Made by a program: the position numbers and the translations under genes
Notes under the pieces: model-generated
Seen by the model: only the letters and a program-made list of their open reading frames with translations
Database searches by the model: none
Told to the model about the DNA's origin: nothing
Part shown: positions 16,885 to 24,512 of the stretch, piece by piece
Layout of the letters: each line of letters begins with the position of its first letter
How positions within the stretch are numbered: the stretch's first letter is position 1
NCBI GenBank assembly: GCA_023702235.1
Contig: JAMQCR010000001.1
Coordinates: forward strand, 682,001 to 746,000
DNA from: Neobacillus pocheonensis
Lineage (GTDB): Bacteria > Bacillota > Bacilli > Bacillales > Cytobacillaceae
Reading direction: 5' to 3'
DNA: 64,000 nucleotides

Positions 16885-17589
16885 ATGATAATGGGGAAAA
16901 ACCCTTCAAATTGGAGGGAATTAGAGGATTGGGTTGGTCAAATCTTTAAGGATTTAAATTTCGAGGTGAAAATTGGGGAGGACTTTGTTCGGAATTCTTT
17001 AAATGGGTCTATAGTAAATATTGATGTTTGGGCTAAGGATAATAGCCATCCTACTCCTTTGATATATTTAATTGAGTGTAAACATTGGGGGAAATCAGTT
17101 TCCCAAACAGTAGTAGATGGGTTTAGGTCAGTTATGAATGATTTAGGGGCTAATGTTGGATATATTATATCGAAAAAAGGTTTCCAGGAGGGGGCTTATG
17201 AAGTAGCAGAGGGAAGAAACATCTTTTTACTGACTTATGAAGAATTTGAGAACACATTTGAAAATAAATGGGTAGAATCAATGTGTCAAAAGGTAATAAA
17301 TATTGAAGAAGAAATTTCTGACTATATTAAAAGTGATAATTTAATTGAAGATTCTGGTAATGATTATAGGGAAGTAGTCAAAATTAAAAGTGAAATATAC
17401 TCTTTAATTGGTTTTTTTAAATTTTATAAAAAAAGAATTAAGTATAATAAATATCCATTTAGGATAATTGAAACAGAAAGTGTAGAATCCAAAGCATTCA
17501 ACAATAGAAAGGATTATTTTGATAATTTAATACCTCACTTAATTTCCTTAAAAAAGAAATTTGAATCAAAAATCGGTAAACAACTATAA
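16885..17589 (+). CDS. Mrr-like restriction endonuclease (PD-(D/E)XK)
   Basis: A 234-residue protein starting at ATG 16885 with GAGGAG nine bases upstream. The N-terminal half has the Mrr_cat arrangement: WRELEDWVGQIFKDL helix, VNIDVWAKD with the metal-binding Asp, IECKHWGKSV with E-x-K, and GANVGYIISKKGFQEGAYEVA, a Q-x-x-A-like helix. The C-terminal half is helical and charged. There is no methyltransferase or specificity subunit nearby, so it may be a type IV-like modified-DNA nuclease or a phage-interference cargo gene. A/T content is higher than neighbours. Confidence 0.75.
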   Translation: MIMGKNPSNWRELEDWVGQIFKDLNFEVKIGEDFVRNSLNGSIVNIDVWAKDNSHPTPLIYLIECKHWGKSVSQTVVDGFRSVMNDLGANVGYIISKKGFQEGAYEVAEGRNIFLLTYEEFENTFENKWVESMCQKVINIEEEISDYIKSDNLIEDSGNDYREVVKIKSEIYSLIGFFKFYKKRIKYNKYPFRIIETESVESKAFNNRKDYFDNLIPHLISLKKKFESKIGKQL

Positions 17590-17721
17590 GTTTGTTTATG
17601 TTTACATAATTTCCACCTTACTAATCATGGGTGACTTAGTTAAGGCAAACGATTTTATAAAGAAATTGATTGAAAAGCTTTAAGTCCTAAAAATTGGTTT
17701 TTTCTGTTATAGTCGATTCTT

Positions 17722-17806
17722 CCCACTCGCTGCTAAAGCTGGTGGGCTTTTTTTTGTCTTTGTGTGTGAATCCTCATTCCTAAAAACGATAGGTGAAATT
17801 AGAAGG
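17722..17806 (+). promoter_or_regulatory. Leader A: terminator hairpin plus conserved AACGATAG motif
   Basis: Hairpin CCCAC / GTGGG followed by eight T, then GTGAATCCTCATTCC and AAAACGATAGGTGAAATTAG. The same order and similar sequence recur at 22794-22877 before another small gene. Either a transcription attenuator or a terminator followed by a shared promoter/regulator site. Confidence 0.55.
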
Positions 17807-17837
17807 GGAAAATCACAAAACGAAAAGAGGAAAAGGA

Positions 17838-18557
17838 ATGACAATCAAAGGATTTGGAACACGAATCAAGATGGGAGAAGACAAAGAACTAGAAAGGATT
17901 TACAACGAAGAATACAAGCTTCCAGTGTTGACACAGAAGAAAAAGTTTCTACCAGAAACATCTTGGAAAGGTAAGGTTGACCTTGGTTGGTTGCATTTCA
18001 ACAATGATCAACATTTAGAAACAGGTTTCAAAGCTGACAAGGAATTTGTTTTCAGTGTAATAAGGGCACAAATGAAACTGTTTCTAAACAGTGCTGGTAA
18101 CGGGAACGGAAGTAAGAAGGACATTACAGAAGAACAAGCTATATCTTTTGAATTGTGGGTAAACCAGTGTAAAACATTCAAAGAAATTGCTGAAATCCTT
18201 CAAGTATCGTCACAAATGATAGCTAGATATTTAACTAAACTATTCGTTTTGATAGACCTTACTTTGTCTTCTGGAATCAATATTAAATCAAAGCTTCTTG
18301 AACCATTTTTCACACCGGCAATAAGGGCTTTAATGGTTGCTAAGGAACGTCGAAAAGGTTTTAGGGTATCTAAGCAAACAAAGGAAAAACGACACACTGA
18401 ATGGGCTTTAAATCAGCCAGAATTCGTGTTTACAAATCAAGCTGGTGACACGATAGAGAAGGTAATGACAGATACTTTCAAAAAGATTCCTTTACTTGTT
18501 TCAACTGAAACTGGTGAAAACAAATATGACTCAAGAGGCGTGAGAATAGGATGGTAA
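17838..18557 (+). CDS. HTH protein of unknown function
   Basis: A 239-residue protein from ATG 17838 with AGAGGAAAAGG upstream. A central sigma-region-4-like helix-turn-helix is visible (FELWVNQCKTFKEIAEILQ, VSSQMIARYLTKLF), similar in style to phage late activators. Flanks are not recognised. It follows leader A and precedes the primase module, so a regulatory role in the element is inferred. Confidence 0.55.
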   Translation: MTIKGFGTRIKMGEDKELERIYNEEYKLPVLTQKKKFLPETSWKGKVDLGWLHFNNDQHLETGFKADKEFVFSVIRAQMKLFLNSAGNGNGSKKDITEEQAISFELWVNQCKTFKEIAEILQVSSQMIARYLTKLFVLIDLTLSSGINIKSKLLEPFFTPAIRALMVAKERRKGFRVSKQTKEKRHTEWALNQPEFVFTNQAGDTIEKVMTDTFKKIPLLVSTETGENKYDSRGVRIGW

Positions 18558-18642
18558 ATTTTCATCTGACTTATTCACAGATTCCTTGATTTATAGGTTA
18601 GTTTTTACGTTTTTTAGTCCTATTAGTAAGGAGGTGAAAGAA

Positions 18643-18798
18643 ATGAAAAGGTATAGATTGACTTTAATCACAGGTTTGAAAGTCTATGTATACATTACAG
18701 ACTTAGAAAAAGCACTGGAAAAGAAGTATATCCAATGTGAGAACACTGGAAAAGTATTCATTCTTGACAAAGTTCTTACTATTGATTGGGCTGGTTAA
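18643..18798 (+). CDS. Small unknown protein, 51 residues
   Basis: ATG 18643 has an excellent RBS (AAGGAGGTGAAAG). The product (MKRYRLTLITGLKVYVYI...) alternates short beta strands and one helix and ends in LTIDWAG; probably a compact alpha/beta protein. No family recognised. Located between the HTH gene and the primase gene. Confidence 0.6.
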   Translation: MKRYRLTLITGLKVYVYITDLEKALEKKYIQCENTGKVFILDKVLTIDWAG

Positions 18799-18906
18799 TT
18801 GAATAACCTAATTAATCAAAATAACAACGAACACCAAAACAACCAACAACTAACATGAAAGGATGATTGATTCGATTATTGAGTTAATCACGAAGGGTAA
18901 AGCATT

Positions 18907-20745
18907 ATGACAAATTATATGGAGTTTAAGCCAAATGAAAAATATGCAAGTAAACTTGCTGACACTTCACCATTTCACGAAGCGTTTCAAGATTGCGGTT
19001 ATGTATTAACAGATGAAGACTTGATAGTGGATATTGATTGTTTGGATGAGAAACAAATAGAAGCTTTTATTCGTGTCTTTGATATTAAGACTCAAATCGT
19101 TCATACAAATCGTGGAATACATGTCTATTACAAAAAACCTTCTGGTTTTAAAGGTTCAACGGGTGTATGTGCTTTAGGGTTTCCTGTTGAGTACAAGCAT
19201 ATCAAGAATACCCAAGCCATTACGATAAAGCAGAATGGCAAAATGAGAAAGATAGACAATGAAGGAAAGCGTGAACCATTACCGAACTTCTTGAAAGTTG
19301 TCAAGGGTGAATCTTTGATAGGTTTGGACGAAGGAGAAGGTAGAAATCAGAAACTTCATGCTTGGAAGTTCAAGATCGCTAGTTTGAATGATTCTAAAAA
19401 AATTTTGAGATTTATTAACAGTCAGGTTTTTGCTAATCCATTGGAAGAATCAGAATTTCAAACCGTCACACGGGAAGAAGAAATCCTAGCAGAAAAGAAC
19501 GGTGAACCAGAGGTTGCAAAACAATTAATTCGCAAACTAAAAGTCAAGAAATATTGTGAAGTCTTATATCTTTATCAAGATGGTAAATACACGGCAAATA
19601 CAGAGTTTAGAACCATTGTTGCCGAACAACTTGAAGGACAGAAGACACGGTATATTGATGAAGTGATTAAACAAATGGAGTATCGTTTATTCAACGAACC
19701 AGAACCACCAAAAGGCTGGGATATTCGATTCAAAAACGGTATCTTGCGAAATGGTGAATGGATTGAAGTTGATTCAACTGAATTCACACCTCATTACATT
19801 GATATTGACTTAGATGAAGAAGCTGAACCAGTCAAGGTAGTTGACAACTTCATCAATGATTTAACAGAAGGTGACGAAGATTATCGAAAACTTCTATTAG
19901 AAATCATTGCTTTATCCTATATCACAAATCCAAGTTTCAAACGGAATCGTAACTTTCAAAAGGTATTTTTCTTCATGGGAGACGGTGGAAACGGTAAGGG
20001 TGTATTGTTCAATGTAATCAAGAAACTGGTCGGTATCGGTAACTATTCACCAGTCAAACTAAACCGCTTTGATGATGAAAGGTATCTTTATTCAATGAAA
20101 GGTATGCTTGCAAACTTAGGTGATGATATTGAGAATAAACCACTCAATAACGAAATAATGTCAAACCTCAAGAACCTGTCTGGATATGACGAAATACAAC
20201 TTCGAAAACTATATGCACAACCCGTTGACGTGGTAGTGACAGCAACGCAAATGTTTACGACAAACCACCTTTTGAAATCATTTGAAAAAGGTGAAGCATG
20301 GAAAAGACGTGCCGTATGGTGTCCTGTTTTTCATAAGCCGAAAGAGAACGACCCACACTTTCAAGAAAAGCTAATGTCTGAACAAGCTTTGCAATATTGG
20401 TTGCGTCTGGTTATGGAAGCACTTGATAGATTGATCACCAACGGTGATATGACAAAGTGTGAAAGGGTTGAAGCCTACACACAAGAATATCACGAAGAAA
20501 ATAATACTTGCTTAACATTTGTTCGTGACCATGAACCAGATGATTTCATAGGGAAGCGTACACCAGAGATTTATGACCAATATGTCATTTGGGTTGAAGA
20601 AAACTATGGTGAAGGTACAGCAATTGGCAAGAAAACATTACAAGAAACCATTGAAAAACTATATGGTTTGAAGGTTGGTCGAACAACTGTCAATAATAAA
20701 ACGGCAAGAATATACGTTGACAATAATAAACCAAGGTCAGCATAG
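18907..20745 (+). CDS. Primase-helicase (primpol N-domain plus SF3/D5-like helicase)
   Basis: A 612-residue replication protein. The N-terminal part has primase-polymerase features: DLIVDIDC (DxD) and QIVHTNRGIHVYYK (sxH-like). The C-terminal half is a D5/P4-type SF3 helicase: Walker A GDGGNGKG, Walker B-like LANLGDD, and sensor TATQMFTTNH with an arginine-finger region KRRAVWCPVFH. Such proteins initiate and unwind at their own origin in phages, satellites and plasmids. An iteron-dense region follows directly after the stop codon. This is the core of an autonomous replication module. Confidence 0.88.
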   Translation: MTNYMEFKPNEKYASKLADTSPFHEAFQDCGYVLTDEDLIVDIDCLDEKQIEAFIRVFDIKTQIVHTNRGIHVYYKKPSGFKGSTGVCALGFPVEYKHIKNTQAITIKQNGKMRKIDNEGKREPLPNFLKVVKGESLIGLDEGEGRNQKLHAWKFKIASLNDSKKILRFINSQVFANPLEESEFQTVTREEEILAEKNGEPEVAKQLIRKLKVKKYCEVLYLYQDGKYTANTEFRTIVAEQLEGQKTRYIDEVIKQMEYRLFNEPEPPKGWDIRFKNGILRNGEWIEVDSTEFTPHYIDIDLDEEAEPVKVVDNFINDLTEGDEDYRKLLLEIIALSYITNPSFKRNRNFQKVFFFMGDGGNGKGVLFNVIKKLVGIGNYSPVKLNRFDDERYLYSMKGMLANLGDDIENKPLNNEIMSNLKNLSGYDEIQLRKLYAQPVDVVVTATQMFTTNHLLKSFEKGEAWKRRAVWCPVFHKPKENDPHFQEKLMSEQALQYWLRLVMEALDRLITNGDMTKCERVEAYTQEYHEENNTCLTFVRDHEPDDFIGKRTPEIYDQYVIWVEENYGEGTAIGKKTLQETIEKLYGLKVGRTTVNNKTARIYVDNNKPRSA

Positions 20746-21075
20746 TGACAAATCTAGTCTATGACAAAATTCGTGACATTTTTAAAAGTGAAAATGTCAT
20801 GAAAATGTCATGAGGAAAACGTTGATATATCAAGGTTTATACGTGATTTATGACAAAATGACATCATGACATTTTTAAAAGTGAAAATAAATAAATTCTA
20901 TATAAACTTTATAACTATGAAATTCTATTAAATTTTTTTAGAGTTGTCATTTTGTCATTTTGTCATTTTCACAAACTTTTGATTTACAAACGTTGATTTA
21001 ACAGTGTTCTTTGTTGAGATTGTGAAAAAAACACATGACATTTTCATGACAAAATTCATGACAAAAATGTCATTT
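20746..21075. repeat. Iteron array, putative replication origin
   Basis: About 330 very A/T-rich bases with some fifteen copies of TGACA or its complement TGTCA, mostly as ATGACA/TGTCAT, in both orientations and often 8-10 bases apart. A 22-base stretch beginning TGACATTTTT is repeated at 20774 and 20867. No ORF is present. The position directly downstream of the primase-helicase fits an origin bound by that protein or by the HTH protein. Confidence 0.7.
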
Positions 21076-21101
21076 CTAAAACTAATTGGAGGTTGATTAC
21101 T

Positions 21102-21332
21102 TTGGTTAAAGTCATAAACGGAACGTTAATTGGTAGAGGGATGAAGATTCCTGTAAAAATCATCAATTTAAAAAATGGTTCTGAAATCATTGCTGAAAGT
21201 ATATCAAAAGCACGTTTTCATGTGGAATGTAATTTAAATATTATTACGGGTGCTTTTAGAAATAGCATTGATGGTACTTGCGAAATAAATGGTTATAAAC
21301 TTATTAAACTATTAGGAGGAATTTTGAAATGA
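21102..21332 (+). CDS. Small unknown protein
   Basis: A 76-residue protein starting at TTG 21102 with GGAGG nine bases upstream. It is predicted beta-rich (VKVINGTLIGRGMKIPVKIINLKNG) and has no recognised family. Its stop overlaps the next start by four bases, so the two are translationally coupled. Confidence 0.55.
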   Translation: MVKVINGTLIGRGMKIPVKIINLKNGSEIIAESISKARFHVECNLNIITGAFRNSIDGTCEINGYKLIKLLGGILK

Positions 21333-21709
21333 CAAAAACAACTTTAGATTTCAATTTATTTATCGAAGGCTGCTATCAATTTGGGGATATGCTTTCTGAA
21401 CAAAACATTACTTGTACATTTGGATATGCAGAAAGAATTCTCGGTAAAGATGGGTCAATCCTACAACATGAATCTATGCAAGTAGATTGTAAATTAGATG
21501 ATGGTGCTGACCTTCGTTTCACAATGGATGAAAACGACAAGGAAGCATGGTTAATGGTAGTACGTAATGATGAAACTGGTCATCACCGTTATACGGATGA
21601 ATACCACAATGATATCAACGAATTATTTGAATCAGTTATCCAACATATTCAGCTACATTATGGAATGTTTGAAGATGAAGAAGAAAAAGAATTGAAATAT
21701 CTTATCTAA
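21329..21709 (+). CDS. Acidic unknown protein
   Basis: A 126-residue acidic protein, start ATG 21329 preceded by GGAGGAATTTTGAA. Short, cytoplasmic, with mixed strands and a Glu-rich C-terminus (YGMFEDEEEKELKYLI). No family recognised. An acidic phage-like protein of this size could be a DNA mimic or accessory inhibitor, but nothing in the sequence proves it. Confidence 0.55.
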   Translation: MTKTTLDFNLFIEGCYQFGDMLSEQNITCTFGYAERILGKDGSILQHESMQVDCKLDDGADLRFTMDENDKEAWLMVVRNDETGHHRYTDEYHNDINELFESVIQHIQLHYGMFEDEEEKELKYLI

Positions 21710-21723
21710 CACAAGAGAGGGAA

Positions 21724-22119
21724 ATGGAAATCAAAATGAGTATCTGGAACACTGGCGAAACAATAACAGAAATCGAAGGTTATAACGGCAAGTATTTTAT
21801 ATCAAATAAGGGACGTGTATTTTCCAGAAGCTTTAATAGGTCTGGGATAGTGTTTCCTTTGAAACAACAGAAGCACAACAAAGGCAAAGGCAAAGAAAAT
21901 AGGTTTGATTATAGGGTGTGTCTTATTGATGATAACGGCAAAAGAAAACAACACTATATTCATAGACTTGTTGGGAAAGCATTTATACCTAATCCACACA
22001 ATAAGCCACAAATCGATCATATGGACGGCAACCCACTGAATAACCATGTAAGTAACTTACGTTGGTGCACTAACAAAGAGAATCAAGAATTCAGATATAA
22101 CAAAGAGGTTGTTGTGTAA
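21724..22119 (+). CDS. NUMOD4-HNH homing endonuclease
   Basis: A 131-residue endonuclease. NUMOD4 motif at the N-terminus (EIEGYNGKYFISNKGRVFS) and an HNH_3 nuclease core (YIHRLVGKAFIPNP, QIDHMDGNPLNNHVSNLRW, CTNKENQ). It resembles free-standing homing endonucleases of Bacillus phages. A frame with ATG 21736 is an alternative start. Its stop overlaps the next ATG. Confidence 0.88.
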   Translation: MEIKMSIWNTGETITEIEGYNGKYFISNKGRVFSRSFNRSGIVFPLKQQKHNKGKGKENRFDYRVCLIDDNGKRKQHYIHRLVGKAFIPNPHNKPQIDHMDGNPLNNHVSNLRWCTNKENQEFRYNKEVVV

Positions 22120-22271
22120 TGGCTGGCAGAAGGGTATCGAAACGAAGAAAAGCAAACTATACCAATATACATGGTGCAGCAGTGTATAAGTCATCATTGC
22201 ATGTTTTGATTGAACAGATAAACAAAAGCAAAAACAAACGTGGTAACAAGGGACATGACCTAGCAATTTGA
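22119..22271 (+). CDS. Small basic protein, 50 residues
   Basis: ATG 22119 overlaps the HNH stop (TAATG). The product is strongly basic (MAGRRVSKRRKANY ... NKSKNKRGNKGHDLAI), suggesting nucleic acid binding. No family recognised. No separate RBS; translational coupling to the endonuclease gene is likely. Confidence 0.45.
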   Translation: MAGRRVSKRRKANYTNIHGAAVYKSSLHVLIEQINKSKNKRGNKGHDLAI

Positions 22272-22273
22272 CT

Positions 22274-22466
22274 AGTGGGGATAGGGTGGCAGAATAGTGC
22301 CCTCATATTTTTCATGGTGCTGGTGGCTGGCTTGGGGATGTATGGTTGTCAAGAAGTAGTTATGACACATTATTGTAAGAATAGTCTGACAGGTTTTTAC
22401 ATACCCGCCCCAGGGGTTGAATTTTCTAGAGGTGTTGCACCGAAGACCACGCTTCCCCACTTTTTT
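22274..22466 (+). ncRNA. Candidate structured RNA with closing stem and T-tract
   Basis: A locally G/C-rich block unlike its A/T-rich neighbours. AGTGGGGA at the left end pairs perfectly with TCCCCACT at the right end, which is followed immediately by TTTTTT. Inside are GGGTGGCA/TGCCCT, CCCC/GGGG and GGTGTTGCACC hairpin possibilities. Open frames on both strands lack RBS and known motifs. I read it as a possible ~190-nt RNA ending in a terminator. Confidence 0.35.
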
Positions 22467-22518
22467 CGCTATTATTTCCCAAAATAAACAGGTGGGACAT
22501 TTTTTGCCCAACACTAAT

Positions 22519-22550
22519 AACCTTTTCCTATGAAAGCGAAAAGGTTTTTG
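22519..22550 (+). terminator. Rho-independent terminator
   Basis: Stem AACCTTTTC / GAAAAGGTT followed by TTT; ends the leftward gene block of the element. Confidence 0.6.
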
Positions 22551-22620
22551 GTAACTTATCTACAAATTCATTGTACCATACTATTCAAAAGAACGTCAAG
22601 AAAAAGTTTAAAAAAGTTTT

Positions 22621-22678
22621 GGTATGACCAGTAATACCAGTATGACCGGTATGACCAGATAGTATGACCGGTATGACT
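22621..22678. repeat. TATGACC repeat cluster
   Basis: Five copies of TATGACC (last one TATGACT) in 58 bases, two of them in the palindromic context GACCGGTATGACC. It lies in the 350-base non-coding region between the candidate RNA and the small gene at 22898. Likely protein-binding sites; they share ATGAC with the iterons after the primase gene. Confidence 0.6.
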
Positions 22679-22793
22679 AATCTCCCTTCTCTCTATATCA
22701 ATAGTTACTTAGTTACTTGCTTGACGTTGTCAATTGGCAATTAGTTTTTCAGCTTAACTAAAAACAAAAGAGAGGGAGACAACATTCACATTG

Positions 22794-22877
22794 GACTATT
22801 CCATTTATTGGAGTGGTCTTTTTTTTTGTCCTCATTGTGAATCTCTCAACCTCGAAACGATAGAGGAAGTAAGAAAG
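22794..22877 (+). promoter_or_regulatory. Leader B: terminator hairpin plus conserved AACGATAG motif
   Basis: Hairpin GACTATTCCA / TGGAGTGGTC with nine T, then GTGAATCTCTCAACC and GAAACGATAGAGGAAGTAAG. Same architecture as leader A at 17722-17806. It precedes the small gene at 22898. Confidence 0.55.
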
Positions 22878-22897
22878 CCAAATGAAGGGTGAGGGAA

Positions 22898-23071
22898 ATG
22901 GGAATGGACGAAATCAGAAAGTCATTTAAAGGGTTGAATAAAGAAGAAGCATGTGAGAAATCAATCATGAAAAAGTTTATCACTGTATATGTCATGAACC
23001 AACCGTCCAAACAAACAATTCAAGACACCGCAAAAGAGATATTGAGACAAACAAAAACCCCTAGCAAATAG
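22898..23071 (+). CDS. Small unknown protein, 57 residues
   Basis: ATG 22898 with GAAGGGTGAGGG upstream. Helical, charged protein (MGMDEIRKSFKGLNKEEACEK...). No family recognised. It follows leader B and converges with the serine recombinase over a shared terminator, overlapping its 3' end by 11 bases. Confidence 0.5.
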   Translation: MGMDEIRKSFKGLNKEEACEKSIMKKFITVYVMNQPSKQTIQDTAKEILRQTKTPSK

Positions 23072-23080
23072 GGGTTTCTT
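23053..23080. terminator. Bidirectional terminator
   Basis: AAAACCCCTA gcaaa TAGGGGTTT, containing the stop codons of both convergent genes. Confidence 0.8.
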
Positions 23081-24470
23081 TATATATTACTCGCATTACT
23101 GGACTATCTGCACCTTTTGGATAATTCCAAACGATTCCAGAAATTAACATATGCAATCTTCTGTTTATATCCTCGTTTGACAACCCTTCTCCGTCTAGAA
23201 AACCCCACTTACCAAACAATTGATCAATTACCTTAACCAAGTCTTGTAATGACTTCTTTTTATCATCTGGATTACTTTCTTTAAGCTGGTTTAATTCCGC
23301 TTGTAAGTCCTCTATTTCCTTTGTCCTTATCTCCTTTCTTTTCTTGTATGTTGGTAGGTCGATTTCATCTTCTTCAAAAAGAATCTGGTTCTTTTCCATT
23401 GCCTTTTCAACCTTCTGAATAGCCTTTTTTAACCCATCTATTTGAAATTGAGTGTTTTTTACATCTGAATCATTATCAAGCTTTGAAATAGCGTCCAGAA
23501 GCGTCTCTTTGTGTGTCAAAACCTCTTGTTTAATCGAAGTCAAAACATCATTATAATAAAACGTCCTATTCTTACACCTACACATTTTCAAATAGTATTT
23601 ATCTAAATGTGGGTGGTAATTTGTACCTTGAATCTTTCCACAATTACCGCAAAATATTAAAGATGTTGTCGGATAAATCTTGTTTTTGCTTCTTGGTGCT
23701 TTGAATGAATATTCGTTTACAATCTTATTAGCCTTGTCCCATATTTCACCGTCCACAATGGGTTCATGTGTACCTTCTATACCATGCAACCAACCTTTGT
23801 AAACCTCATTATTGATAACCCTTTGAATTGCGTTATAATGCCATTTTGAACCCGTACGTGTCTTTATTTGAAGCCTGTTAAGATTCCGTATCAAATCTGG
23901 AATGGTAATACCTTGAACAATGGATTCAAATATATATTTTGAGTCATTGGAACGATCATTAGGGTGAAGCTTCTTGTCTTTGCCTTTTGAATATCCTAGT
24001 GGTGGGATTCCATCTGTCCATTTACCTTCCTGTTTTGCGTATACTTTTCCCCGTTTCATACGCTTATGAATCATCTTGTATTCTTGTGAAGCAATAAGAC
24101 TTGATACACCAACTAACAAAGAATCATCATCAGCCCTTAAATCATACGTTCTATACGGTGTTATAATTAGCACATTGTTTTCATGCAAAATACGTTTTAT
24201 ATCACTTGCGTCATATTCATTTCTTGATAGTCGATCTATGTCCATTACAACAACCGCTTGATATAATCCAGCTTTGATATTTTCCAGCAAACGAACCATT
24301 TCTGGACGGTTTTCAATGCTTGATGAAGAAGCAACCTCACGGTAAATATCATATGAATGTCCTTCACGTTCACATAGGCTAATAAGTGTATGCTGGTGAA
24401 CTTTCAAAACTTCATCTATTCCAAGATTTTCTTCATCACGGGAACGTCTTAAATAAATGGCAACTTTCAT
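23061..24470 (-). CDS. Large serine recombinase (element integrase)
   Basis: A 469-residue large serine recombinase. Catalytic Ser10 in YLRRSRDEEN, other active-site elements MDIDRLSRNEYD and the resolvase core to residue ~140; then the recombinase domain (IPPLGYSKGKDKKL, RVINNEVYKGWLHG), a zinc beta-ribbon (FCGNCGKIQG ... MCRCKNR) and a coiled-coil insertion (about residues 325-400). It lies at the right end of the element, 60 bases from attR, as expected. ATG is preceded by GAGGTGATTAT. It should catalyse the integration in comGA and, with a directionality factor, excision. Confidence 0.93.
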   Translation of the reverse strand: MKVAIYLRRSRDEENLGIDEVLKVHQHTLISLCEREGHSYDIYREVASSSSIENRPEMVRLLENIKAGLYQAVVVMDIDRLSRNEYDASDIKRILHENNVLIITPYRTYDLRADDDSLLVGVSSLIASQEYKMIHKRMKRGKVYAKQEGKWTDGIPPLGYSKGKDKKLHPNDRSNDSKYIFESIVQGITIPDLIRNLNRLQIKTRTGSKWHYNAIQRVINNEVYKGWLHGIEGTHEPIVDGEIWDKANKIVNEYSFKAPRSKNKIYPTTSLIFCGNCGKIQGTNYHPHLDKYYLKMCRCKNRTFYYNDVLTSIKQEVLTHKETLLDAISKLDNDSDVKNTQFQIDGLKKAIQKVEKAMEKNQILFEEDEIDLPTYKKRKEIRTKEIEDLQAELNQLKESNPDDKKKSLQDLVKVIDQLFGKWGFLDGEGLSNEDINRRLHMLISGIVWNYPKGADSPVMRVIYKETPIC

Positions 24471-24512
24471 ATAATCACCTCTGAAATGTTGTTTCTAAGG
24501 TAATTATATCAT

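Noticed and set aside
17630..17683. 18-codon ORF after the Mrr-like nuclease
   Set aside because: No RBS and no similarity; length is at chance level.
18854..18910. 15-codon leader peptide (MIDSIIELITKGKAL) overlapping the primase start by ATGA
   Set aside because: Possible translational coupling, but the RBS is too close to its ATG and the peptide is too short to support.
22272..22514. Open frames on both strands (70 and 80 codons) in the G/C-rich block
   Set aside because: No RBS on either strand; base pairing of the block ends favours a structured RNA, though coding cannot be fully excluded.
15880..24470. CRISPR array or toxin-antitoxin pair in the comGA element
   Set aside because: Repeats are iteron-like and irregular without spacers; the RHH gene has no adjacent toxin gene.
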